A stretch of DNA of 64,000 nucleotides from Carposina sasakii (taxonomy: Eukaryota > Arthropoda > Insecta > Lepidoptera > Carposinidae): contig CP053152.1 of NCBI GenBank assembly GCA_014607495.2, positions 12,197,899-12,261,898 on the forward strand, written 5' to 3'. Each line of letters starts with the position of its first letter. Position 1 is the first letter of the stretch. Below the pieces are notes generated by a model. It did not search any database, was not told where the DNA came from, and saw nothing but the letters and a program-made list of their open reading frames with translations. The translations under genes were made by a program, and so were the position numbers. This document shows positions 22,588 to 33,774 of this stretch, in pieces.

Positions 22588-22857
22588 GCTGCTGCAGCGT
22601 ACTCTTCATCATCTCAATATTACATCTAACAGACGGCGACAACAATGTAAAAGTGTCTACCAACGAAATATACCAGAAGGACAGTCCTCAATCGAATATT
22701 CCAGAACCGGAGCTACTACCTGTACTACTGGGGAATGACACTAAATGTCGGATCTCGGAGTACCTGTGCGGAAATAAGAAGTGTGTGCCTATCAATAAGT
22801 TTTGCGATGGTAGCAACGATTGTGGAGACTCGTCTGATGAGCCGCGGCATTGCACAA
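22588..22857 (+). CDS. LDLa/CUB-domain protein, internal exon: signal peptide end plus LDLa module
   Basis: The exon runs from a TTTTTCTTGTTACAG acceptor to a GTAAGT donor, starting and ending in phase 1. It opens with a hydrophobic stretch ([13 protein letters not shown]) that looks like the core of a signal peptide whose first residues lie in an upstream exon; no in-frame ATG occurs inside. A spacer of about 50 polar residues follows, then one LDL-receptor class A repeat with six cysteines and the calcium-binding acidic cluster [13 protein letters not shown]. LDLa modules bind ligands at the cell surface in a calcium-dependent way. The next exon (57279) continues in phase with a CUB domain, so the protein belongs to the LDLa/CUB class, which includes Drosophila Culd. 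I cannot assign an orthologue. The intact frame and splice sites argue for a live gene. Confidence 0.85.
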
Positions 22858-23884
22858 GTAAGTTTGCATGTTCTAGTGAATTATAATGGTTTAAAGAAAT
22901 CAAATAAGGTGATAATTGAAGGTAATATGCTTATATCTATCTAAACGGCTATACTAAACTACAACAAGTGCAGCACTCTCTCGTTAGACCACTACGTACC
23001 TAAATACTTAAAAAAATTTCATAGGCTCAATTAAAACATAGGATAATTTACGGATTTTATATAACTACTTTAGATCGTATAATATTGCCCAAAAATATCA
23101 AAAGAGCTAAGTCTATTGAACGTCATCCTCAAACCAATTTCCTCAATATTGTATAGGTAGCTAATATATCCCACTATGTTATTAACTAGGTTATTGTTTC
23201 TGTAGAGAATTTATTTCATATGATAGAGATGAAATCTTTCTGTAATGGTATATTTAAGTCCAAAACAATGCTAAAAAGAGATAAATGAGGCGAGTGCTAT
23301 CGATGGCTGGAAATTTATTAATCTTTGAAATAATTGGGATATCGCGTTCGTTGAATCAGCAAGCGGCGCCGCGTGCGCTCATGTGGAAACTGGGATGCTC
23401 ATCTGATCTTTTAATGGAAATTTATACTTTCGTTTCCGGTCGCAGCTTCCTTGTTTTAACTAGAAATGTCTGTAAGGTTTTGGTAATTTCGGACTAGGGG
23501 AATGGAAATTCTTTTAAAATGGGACGCATTCTCATGTTAGGTACGGGATCTTTAGGTTAATTACAAAATTCTCACTGTACTGATGAAATGCCAGGCCAAA
23601 AGTGATACTAGACGAGATGAGATAATATAATTAAGCAAACTATGAAAAAGTTATAAATGAGCAATGCATTGTTTAAAGTATATTATATATAAAGGGTAAA
23701 AATGCTTAAACTAAGTAAATAAAGTTAGGGCTACCTGTTTGCATAGAGCAATGTCTTGTTATTGATTCCTCATAATCCATTGATCTTTTCCCAGGGTTTA
23801 TAGATTCAAATCAAAATGAATCCTGGGCTTATCTTTATCAATATTCATCTTAGTAATGAACATGTGTAAAACAATATAAATATT

Positions 23885-23975
23885 AGTAGGTTAGAGCGAT
23901 GCACGGAATGCGGGAGGTCGTGGATTCAAATCTCACTTCGGTGATTTTTCTTTTCATTTTCTTATTAAAATTTAT
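23885..23975 (+). mobile_element. SINE-1, short diverged copy with 12-bp TSD
   Basis: The core reads GTAGGTTAGAGCGATGC...GGATTCAAATCTC with the family tail. It is flanked by AATATAAATATT at 23873-23884 and 23976-23987. The duplication is low-complexity, so it is suggestive, not decisive. Confidence 0.7.
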
Positions 23976-25099
23976 AATATAAATATTTTAATACATTAGA
24001 AATAACTTTTCAAGTAAGCAAGCATATCTTACCACGTTTATGTCTGTACTTAACTACGCCAAACTACGTAGTACACAAGTGGGCGGACTGTACAGTGTAC
24101 AGCAATAGTTTGTAATTAACTCACTTTGCAGTAAGTTTCATACAGTTCTGCAGCAGTTGTATTGTACAATATTAAAGTTTAAAAGCTGGGTAATTTGCAG
24201 TGGAACATTTTATTTACATTACGAGAAACTCCGAAGCTTAATGAATTATGTTTTTTGTATTGCAATAGTTTAAAGTGCTTAAAGGACATTGTTGCATATC
24301 ATTTTGTAAAAGCATTTAAAATATTGGACTACCTAGCTGCACTATTTTCTTGCAGGTTGTTTTATTTAAATTAAAACAAAAATATTGTTTCTCATTGAAG
24401 TCAGATTGTACCGATTTTAATATCGAAGGTAAATGCAAAAGTCCTAGATATAATAAATACGAATAAGTGGGTAATTGCTAATGGTAATTAACTGGATCAT
24501 GGTAAACTGGCTATACCTATAGATATAATTTTGTTTTTATTTATTAAATTAGAAAGCCAACATAATACATAACAGTTCCGTTAAGATACAAGTTGGACAG
24601 GAGCGATAATATTATGTATCACAATTACAGGCTAGCACAACTTTTACAATAAATGAAGTAAAACTATTTAACCATTATTTAAGCAATGAAGCGTATTAAA
24701 ACATAAGCATGGACTAAATTGTATTAATCGATTGAAAAACTTTATGCTTAAATACATTTAAAAGATCACCAGTTATATCAATATAATAATTTAGACTGTA
24801 AAAGTCACGTCATCTACAAAGTATGCACAATTTTAGAGATTAATAATTTACCGATTAGGTTAGTATTAACTAAATGAGCTTACTCGTAAGTATTTTAATT
24901 AGATTCCTAATGCAGATTAGTGAAGTAGAGCGGAGTTCCAAATACAATTGCGGTTTAGTTGAACCACATAGTCGATTTTATACTAATCCAATACTATGAA
25001 CAAGTTTGCTGATTACGGTGAACTATATCACCTAACTTCTCTAGTATTATAGGTGAAAATAAACATGTGGAAATAATAACATTATTGAGCAAAATGTTT

Positions 25100-25765
25100 C
25101 ACCAGATGTAGGTCGTCGTCAGCCTATTGCAGTCCACTGCTGGACGTAGGCCTCTCCCAGTGTACGCCACATGGCTCGATCTCCTGTTTTTGCCATACAG
25201 TCACTACCAGCCGTCCTTTTTAATTAAGTCATAGGTCCATCTGGCCGGAGGGCGCCTCACGCTACGCTTGCCGAGGCGCGGTCTCCATTCGAGAACCCGT
25301 TTACTCCACCGTCCATCGGTTCTACGACAGATGTAGCCTGCCCACTGCCCCTTCAGTCTGCTACATTTCGAGACTATGTCTGTCACTTTGGTCTTCTGCC
25401 GGATAATCTCGTTTCGGACTTTGTCCATTAGCGAGATTCCGAGTATTGACCTTTCCATAGCTCTCTGAGTGACATGCAATCGGTGAGCCAGCCCCACCGT
25501 CAGGTTCCAAGTCTCGGCTCCGTAAGTCATGGCTGGTAGAATGCACTGATCGAACACCTTGGTCTTGAGGCATTGTGGCAAGGATGACTCAAAGATATGA
25601 CGCAACTTCCCAAACGCTGCCCACCCAAGCTGCACTCTTCTGGTGATTTCTCCCTCGAAGGTATACATACTTCTGAACAACTTCTAGGGCTACATCTTCG
25701 ACGGATATCGGCTCAGGGATGATGTAGACCTGGACAAGACCAAGATGTACTTAGGTATAATTATG
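25100..25765 (-). pseudogene. RTE-clade retrotransposon, C-terminal coding remnant
   Basis: The minus strand encodes the end of an RTE-type ORF. A frame of about 158 residues covers QLGWAAFGKLRHIF, LPAMTYGAETW, RAMERSILGISL, RRTDGRWSKRVLEW and RRPPARWTYDL, the RTE region after the RT thumb. Upstream (25690-25765) KYVYL is readable in another frame, so there is a frameshift or deletion near 25665. Downstream the frame stops at DGW-TAG, although the normal ending RAMWRTLGEAYVQQWTAIG is still readable to about 25100. The element is 5'-truncated, lacks the RT core and is dead. The same 3' end is shared by the SINE-4 family, so RTE elements are the likely source of its mobilisation. Confidence 0.85.
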
Positions 25766-26289
25766 CATTATCAAAATGTGGTAACCAGAACTAAAGAATC
25801 ACTGAAGATTTAACAGCCACGTTTAGAGGCGGGGTCAAATATAAACTATTACCTTATAAAAGTCTTATTTTGGTGGATATACCAGTACTCACATTACAAT
25901 TTAATCGATTATAGAGTTGTTCCAAATTGCAAACAGTCGCGTTAGGCCATTATCGTAAATGAGTTTTCAGACTTCTTCAATTATCGTTTTAGTGTGAAAA
26001 GTAGTATGAAATGAAATTAGGAAATCGGTGAAAAATTAATTGCTTCTAGTCTAAATTCATACAGTATTTTGAAAAATCCCGTCTAAAATTAGACACTGTT
26101 TATAAATATTTCACATCAAAATGTATGGAATATTCTCTAATTTAGTCTTTGACAATGTCAATTCTTATTTATTACAGGTATCCCATATCAATTCAAAAAT
26201 AAAAATCATATATAAAAAATATAGAAAAGTAATATTAAGTTGAACAATTCCATTCTAAAGTACTACGGCTGAAGTTTTTCACTCACTAC

Positions 26290-26520
26290 ACATCCAGCTT
26301 CATTCATATTTAATTTCACCGTCTGGAGATTACAATCCCGGGGGTACGGTTGCGATTGCGGTTATTTATCTTATTAAGAGCGGCACAGAGGCCATTATGC
26401 TTTGTTTATAGCCTCAGGGTTGCCATTGTGGGCAGCGTCATTAAAACTTAATAATGGCGGATTCAATCCGGGCGTACATTGACGTAGCGACATGGACCCG
26501 TTCTGTAGGGAGGCTTCTCA
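26290..26520. other. G+C-rich non-repetitive pocket in the giant intron
   Basis: This stretch is clearly richer in G+C than its surroundings, has no open frame that I recognise, and matches no other sequence in the window that I could see. It could be a conserved regulatory element. Confidence 0.3.
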
Positions 26521-26710
26521 TAAAATGTTTTTTTTTCCACCCTTCCACCATCGTGCAGTGTAAGTGTTTTAATAATAATAAATAGAATCATTACATATCT
26601 TAGATTAACAAATTTTTACAGATATTTATAAAACGTATTTATCCATCTTCCAACGTCGTATAGTATATAATATCGTATATACTTACTAATAAAAATAATT
26701 ACACAAATAA

Positions 26711-26865
26711 CATGGCTGTATTCCCAGTTTGGGGCCAGAGCTGCTGGATCACGAAGAAGGTCCACATAGCCACGCTTAGCACAGCGGGGTCAGATATTAA
26801 TGATCTGTGGCAAGTTGCTAGATCATCTCCTGGGAGAATACTCCTGAGTCTCTTAGTCGACTCTT
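26711..26865 (-). repeat. SINE-3 type repeat
   Basis: The reverse strand reads GAGTCGACTAAGAGACTCAG, GATGATCTAGCAACTTGCCAC and TAAGCGTGGCTATG, matching the copies at 29950 and 45992. It directly abuts the tail of a SINE-2 copy on its right. Confidence 0.65.
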
Positions 26866-27113
26866 ATTTTTATTTTTTATATTCACACACTTCAGAACAC
26901 ATTAACCTAGTCCCACAGTATGATCCCAAGGTCTTGTGTCGTGGGTACTAAGCAACGGTATATGTATAAATACATAGATAAGTATAGAAACATCCATGAC
27001 TCGGAAACAAACATTGATATTCATCATATCAATGTTTGCACCTACCAGGATTCGAACCCAGGACCTATGGCGTCGCAGGCAGGGTCACTACCTACTAGAC
27101 CAGTCGGCCGTCA
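26866..27113 (-). mobile_element. SINE-2 (tRNA-derived)
   Basis: The reverse strand begins GACGGCCGACTGGTCTAGTA (A-box region), with a perfect B box GGTTCGAATCC, then a roughly 150-bp body common to the copy at 28032 (GACTCATGGATGTTTCTATA, GTATGATCCC...GTGTGAATAT). The overlapping frames of 79 and 116 codons are spurious. Confidence 0.8.
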
Positions 27114-27756
27114 AATGACATGCGCGGAAAGAGATGCGGTTCAAATTCTAGTAAAACCCAGCATCATCCATCACAGACATAAAATAATAACATTCTTTAA
27201 GCTTAACAATGTTTTAGTTCCAGATATTTCATACGTTTTGATGTCAAATGTCGTGTTTAATGGTGTGTAACACGTGGTTTGTTATTAGCACCTTAACTTT
27301 TCACTTAGGTGCAGTGCATTGAATACACCTATCTATATAACTACATTTTGAAAACAGCTCTCGCTGCGTCTTGCTCGAGATGTCTCCTAGAGCTTGGTTG
27401 GTGTTTGTTCGTTAGTTGATCAATGAACCAGCGTCATTGAATCGTAAGATTCGTTTAGGATCTAAATAAAAAAATTATATTCATATTATAGCCACTAGAA
27501 CCAAATATATTGTGCAGAACAGTGCAAATTATACACCCACTCTTTAATAGTATACCTATCAAATCCTACGTGTTGAGGAAAGATCTTATTCCACTTTTCG
27601 GCTTATTAAATTACGAATGAAAACGATAACCATTATTATTATAATGATGTAATTCATGTTTACAACCTATTGTAGTGCTAAGTCATCTCATGTGAATAGT
27701 CAATTTCAAAGATATAGTCACGACACAGTGGTCCTGTACAAATAGTAGGTATAGTA

Positions 27757-27860
27757 GAGAGCCTCTCAGGCAATGAACTAGAATCTTGTCAGTGATAATT
27801 TCCAGCTAGCTCTACTAAGCTTAACGTAGCCGTATGCAGCGTGCCTAATACAAATAGTAT
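27757..27860 (+). repeat. SINE-3 type repeat, fragment
   Basis: CTCAGGCAATGAACTAGAAT, CTTGTCAGTGATAATTTCC and AGCGTGCCTAATAC match the copy at 30015-30125. Confidence 0.6.
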
Positions 27861-28031
27861 AGTAGAGAGCCGTAAACACGTAGGAGGTATTACAGTGGTT
27901 GGTAAAGATAGTTTTAGAAGATACCTGTAGGTACCTAATAGCCACATTTCATTTTATACAATAAACCCTTAAACTACCTCAACGTAGTCAGTAATAATAT
28001 GTGGAGGTATGTCGACGTTGATACCAAATTA

Positions 28032-28275
28032 GACGGCCGATTGGTGTAGTAGGTAGAGTCCCTGCCTGCGGCGCCATAGGTCCTGGGTTCGAATCCCGGT
28101 AGGTGCAAACATTGATATAATATATATTGATGTTTGTTTGCGAGTCATGGATGTTTCTATACTTATCTATGTATTTATATACCGTTACTTAATACCCACG
28201 ATACAAGAATTTAGGGATCTTAATGTGGGATTAAGTTAATGTGTTGTGAAGTGTGTGAATATGTATTTATTTATA
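28032..28275 (+). mobile_element. SINE-2 (tRNA-derived), full copy
   Basis: GACGGCCGATTGGTGTAGTA is the A-box region and GGTTCGAATCCC the B box. The family body follows, ending GTGTGTGAATATG and a short (TTTA) tail. It is an inverted counterpart of the copy at 26866-27113. Confidence 0.8.
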
Positions 28276-29949
28276 TTATTTGCTTACCAAAAACTAAACG
28301 TGACTGTTCATGTCTTTCGCGATCCTGTACTTATGACTACCCCATTTTGAGAAAACACCCGTTTATATGTATGTATATTGAACCAAAAATAAAAACAGAA
28401 CAAGTAAACTGTACTTTTATTCTTAGAACACGTGGCTTGCTCTACGCCTCTACCTTGTAAAGACAGCGTGAAAACCTCATGAAAATTTCTTACACCTCTT
28501 TCTGCCTAAAAATATTTCAGTTTATAACTTCATTACCCCTTCAGCAAAATGGATAGGGTCGGGCTAAATTTAACGAACCACGTGATCTTATTAGCCACCT
28601 CCCTCTAGCCATTTCGCTACCTCACTCTACCCATTAGGCTCCATTGTACTTTGGGTTCAAATTTGATAACCCAAATTAATTTTGTCGAAAGGACTTGAAG
28701 GCGGCGCTATTGCATTAGTTGTTTTTTTTTTACATTATAATTACTAAGTTGTAGGAAGAGATACAACCTATTCTAGGAAGAAAATGGTAAAAATATCCTT
28801 AACCAAAGATGAAAGACGAGGTCTGTTGACCATCACAGCTTTTACAGTAATGTCTGCTAATCTTCATTATCAGATAGCATTAACAAAATACTGGCCACGC
28901 CGTATAGCAAGGCTAGTTTTTTGGCCAAAGTAGCACCCAGAATTTTGGTCATGCGTAGATCCACGAGCCGCCCGGTAAAGTGTCTGTAAGTTCGCTCCTA
29001 TCCCCAAGGCACCAGCGTCTTCACACTAAACGGATAAATTTAGAAGGAAATAATTTAGAAGAGGAGGGGCCTAATTAACATGACACTGCGACTGTCAATA
29101 TGCTTTATATAACGCAGTATGAACCATTCCCTGGCTAACATTTACCTGTATAATGCGGCTCGTCAAGTATATTAGATCCGGTATCCAAATGAGGTTTTTT
29201 ATTTTTCCGGGATAAGACTGTTTACATAACCATGTTATGTGATATTGTATTCCAGACGTAATAACACTACACTTACATACAAACATCCTAAGTCAAATAC
29301 AAAAAAGAGCTCGGTAGAAGTGACTTTAGTCATTATTTTTGGAAAAAAAAACCGGCATGCTCATAAGGAAAATGTAAATTTGGTAATTACATTTGCATTT
29401 TCTTCTAAGAATCAGAAGTAAAGCACAATAGAATGAGGTCTTTAAAAATTATGTTATTCAAAGTTTTGGTCTACAGAGAAGAGGTTACTGCTTTATATGT
29501 GACAAAATTTTAATACAACTTTACCTATATTTTACATACTTATGGATGAATCTCTACTCATGTAAATGACAGCATTTATAGCAAATAATAAAGTGTTTTG
29601 TCTCGGAGAAAATCTTTATTGTGACTTGACGTTGCATAGAATAAAATTATTGTAAAATGGTTATATAAATTAAATCTGCATAACTTACTGGTTAGTAAAT
29701 CAGAACTAAGCTATACCTAGTATAATATAAGACTTCACAACTCAGCTTAAAAAAGTGCTGAGGGAGAGAAACTTACATTCACATTCGTTATTAGCTGTTC
29801 CTCGCGTCTCCGAATCAGCACAGGAAACTAAAATTAAACTAATTTATTTATTTAATTTACTGATTTATCTAATCGAAGTTACGTTAAAAATCTCTCGAAG
29901 TGCTTTATCGTAACTTGTATTATATTTTTACTCATCCTTGGCTGATGAG

Positions 29950-30130
29950 GGGCTTCACTAGAATTCATCAGCTGCATCTCCTTCCGCGCATGTCGTAAGA
30001 GTCGACTTAGGTATTCTCTCAGGCAATGAGGTAGAAACTTGTCACAGATCATTTCCAGCTAGCTCTACTAAGCTAAACACAGCCGTATCTTATATTTTAA
30101 AATGTATGGCAGCGTGCCTAATACAATGAA
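29950..30130 (+). repeat. SINE-3 type repeat
   Basis: Begins near GCTGCATCTCCTTCCGCGCA and GTCGTAAGAGTCGACTTAGG, and continues with CTCTCAGGCAATGAGGTAG and TTTCCAGCTAGCTCTACTAAG. This is the most complete 5' part of the family in the window besides the split copy at 44556. Confidence 0.65.
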
Positions 30131-30732
30131 AGGGTGTTCAAATAATACGTTATGCTTAGAAATCACGATAGGTATATCAAATGTTTTTGAAAGTATCGCA
30201 AGTATTCTAAAAGAAAACATTAATCTTGCCTAATTCGATAGGTTTCTGGCAGTAGCGAAATAAAACCCCCGGCTGCAGCCACCATTTCCTCCACACACCA
30301 AAATATGCGCATAATCACTATTCTCTTTGGATGTTAAACTTTAAACTGCTTGGCATAATATTTCACACTAGTTGCAGTTTCTCACTGTTTGAGTTCTACT
30401 TAGTATTCCGCATAGAGTTTTAAAACTACTGCTTAGAGAGCAGCATTTATGGCTCAGTTTGGTAAGCAGTCGAGATTCTTCAGAAACAAGCAGGTTTATG
30501 AGATAATTCTCGCACGTTTATGTGCGGCGGCTGTGAGCCAGCTATGTTGGATACTGCATTTAAATCCGAAAAATCATTTTCTTAGTGTCATCATCATCAT
30601 CCGGCCCTTAACCCATTATTTGTGTGGTCGGCGAATTATGGTTTCTTTCGAAACTCATATTGCCAAGTGTTTGGTGTTTGATTCACGGTCGGCTGCCTGA
30701 CACCAACCCTTCTAGGGATCAAATTATTTTTG

Positions 30733-30845
30733 CTAAAGAAAATTGAAAAAACCTTCACCCGAGTGGGAATCGAACCCACGACCACTGCAAACCGTGCCGG
30801 CCGCTATAATCACTAAGCCACCGGGTCAATTATTCGGATGTTACT
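30733..30845 (-). mobile_element. SINE-1 (tRNA-derived)
   Basis: Complete core with intact B box GGTTCGATTCC and the 5' piece CATCCGAATAATTGACC. The tail is diverged (GGTTTTTTCAATTTTC). Confidence 0.8.
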
Positions 30846-32800
30846 GTTAAATCACCGTTTTTCTCTTAAATAATTTGTGGCCCTAACTTTTTTGTACATC
30901 GCTATGTGCAAAACTTTACAGGAAAGTGGTCTTATTATATAAGTGATGTCGTTAGTGTACCGAAAATGAATCGAACAATCCGTAATATTCTAAAGAAAAG
31001 TAGAATTCACGAATAGAATCAATAACACGAATATGCCCCCGACCTATGTAGAGCAAAAGCATGAAGAATCTATGTAAAGTAAATCCACACCTAATGTGGA
31101 CATATAAAATACGTTTACTATCATACAAAGTATTTAAAGTTGGTCAAAAGAGTTCATTCCCCAACTTTGTAATAACGTAATAATCGACTGAATGTAATTT
31201 TACGCTGTCTTCAGTAATAGTTTAGACAAAATATTATTCGTATTATTACAAAAGTTTTAAACATTGTTTGAGCTGAACGTTGTCTAAATGTGGCAGATAT
31301 TCCATGTGTTTTGTCAAATGTAATTTTTTAAATAGTAACTATTTTTAGCCACGTTTTTGTAATAACACCGTGGATAAATTTATTTATTATTATTTATATA
31401 TTTTTACACTCCGATATAAAAACATTTATCACGTTCTTGCAAAACCGTTTTCATGTACAAAATTATATAATAATCGCAGGTGTGAATCTTAGAATTGCAA
31501 TGTACGAGTCACTACACCACCACTTCCCTATACAAAAATTTGGAATAAACTCGTCTCGTCTGCACTGCCTTTTACATCGGCATGCATGTCTTGATCATAT
31601 CGTTGTTATTCGACGTGATCTAATTATGTACTTTATTAACTAAGCCTTTGAAGTCCTTTAGATAAGGCAATAAAATTATGTAACGAAAATTGCAATTTAA
31701 AATTTATAATGAGTTTAAGTCCAAGTTTCACCAAGACAAGTTGAGTTAACATTTACTTTACGGTCCGTTAAAATTATGGGTCTGAGTTAGTAAAGAGTTT
31801 ATAACATATTATATCCATAGGCTCAGATATTAGTTATACATATATAAGCAGGCAACCTATAAGCCGTGTTACTGTCAATCAGTACAAAAACAAGAAAATT
31901 TTACGTAGCATTACATGGGAAATTAGCGTCTATTGGGCTGAATAGAACGAAGCGATGAAAAGTTTTCTGTTTAAAAACAATCCGTGTTAAAACATAAGAA
32001 TACTATCTAAATTTGTTAGGTATCCACATTAAGCTGCCAAAATAATATCTAACTTTAGATGGTTTTTGCACCGTTCATGCTTAGAACACCTAACAACAAA
32101 CTTGTCGATTACTTTGTAAACTATAGACATCCAATATCCGCTCAGCACCTACCTAAATATTTACTCAAGTCTCGTATATAACAGCCGGCAAGCACAATGC
32201 AAAAACGGCGTGAAACTTGATTGAGTTTCAAACTCGATACGAAATAGAAGTTTAGTACACTTTGATGTTCTGAAGGCGGTGCCGGGCGATGGAGCAAATA
32301 GGTTATGTTTGTATGCAGTATTTTTTGCACTATGTTCGTTATCAAGAGGTAATAGCCAGTTTTTTCTGTGCCAACTTGGCTTCGATGAGTTTGCTTTGAT
32401 TAATCAGAAATATGTGGGGATTGTTGAAATAGTGAAAGAATAAAACATGCTATTGACTATTATTGACTATTACTGCATTCAAAGAGCAAACATATTTGAG
32501 TAAAATCTTTATATTAGTTTTACAAATGTTTTGGATATCATAACTAAAGTTCAAATAATTTAAATTTGAAATTCTTAAATAACACGGACACAGGATTATA
32601 GTGAAACGATGATATATTTGCAGTTAGTCATAATTGAAACGATTTGCCGCAGACAAGGCGAAATTGGCTTAGAGCCAGGGAGTGCAAGTAAAAGCTAGGA
32701 ACTAGAGAGAAATTTTTATTAATGTTTGGATATGCTTTATTACTAGTGGTGAGCTTGAAGCTGCAGTGCGTAGTTATACTTGATTTTTGACAGCAAAATA

Positions 32801-33774
32801 TCTACACTAATATTATAAAGAGGAAAACTTTGTTTGTTTGGTTGTAATGAATAGGCTCAAAAACTACTGGACCGATTTTAAAAATTCTTTCACCGTTAGA
32901 ATCCTTATAGGACCTGGATGAACATAGGCTATAAGAATTTCCCGATATTCCCACGGGAAGGCGACAAACGGGAATTCTATATTTTTTACGAAAACCACTA
33001 TACATATGAAGCTGAAATCGGGCATATATGTTCATTGGGGAGAGCAAGGGAGGACTAAAAACGGATTTCCCGAAATTCCCACGGGAAGGGGACAAACGGG
33101 AATTCATAATTTTTACGAAAACCGCTATACATATTAAGCTGAAATTGGGCATAGATTTTCATTAGGGACTGCAAGTAAGCACTAAGGATGAATTTCCCGA
33201 AATTCCCACGGGAAGGGGGCCAACGGGAATTAATTATTTTTTATGAAAACGGTTACACATATGAATCTTAAGTTGGGCATATTTGTTTATTTGGGACCCC
33301 GAGGAAGCACTAGGAACGGATTTCTCGAAACTCCCACGGGAAGGGGACAAACGGGAATTCATTTTTTTACGACAAGCGCGATACATATGAATTCGAAATT
33401 AGACCTGTACGTTCATTAGGGACTGCGAGGGAGCGCTAAGAACGAATTTCCCGAAATTCCCACGGGAAGGGGACTAACGGGAATTCAATTTTTTTACAAA
33501 AACCGCTGTACATGTGAAGCTAAAATCGGAGACTGCGGGGAAGCACTAAGAATTGATTTCCCGAAATTCCCACGGGAAGGGACTGTCTGTGCGTTTGTGC
33601 ACGCTAATCTCAGGAACGGCTTAACCGATTTCGGTGCAGTTTTCAGGAATATATTGTGACAGGTCCCACTTAACATATAGGCTACTTTTTATCCCGGGAA
33701 AATGTTTTTATCCCGGATAATTTCGACATTTTTTTTCTGTAGTCCACGCGGACGGAGTCGCGGGCGTCCACTAG
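32801..33774 (+). mobile_element. Helitron carrying an internal minisatellite
   Basis: 974 bp. The host A at 32800 precedes TCTACACTAATATTATAAAG, and the 3' end is a GGACG...CGTCC hairpin followed by ACTAG and a host T at 33775: textbook Helitron ends. The last 200 bp match the Helitrons at 43307 and 51493. The interior is a tandem repeat (next entry). No Rep/helicase coding sequence is present, so it is non-autonomous. Confidence 0.88.
32939..33590 (+). repeat. Six-unit minisatellite, about 126-bp period
   Basis: Units start near 32939, 33067, 33193, 33321, 33447 and 33557 with TTCCCGAAATTCCCACGGGA and continue AAACGGGAATTC, ACGAAAACCGC, ACATATGAA and GCACTAAGAACGG. Each unit holds a short palindrome (TTCCC...GGGAA). 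The units have diverged from one another, and the last is truncated where the Helitron 3' region begins. Confidence 0.85.

Noticed and set aside
26712..27270. Open frames of 79 and 116 codons
   Set aside because: They run through SINE-3 and SINE-2 repeats in the antisense direction.
32939..33590. CRISPR-like array
   Set aside because: The units are contiguous and about 126 bp long without unique spacers, inside a eukaryotic Helitron.
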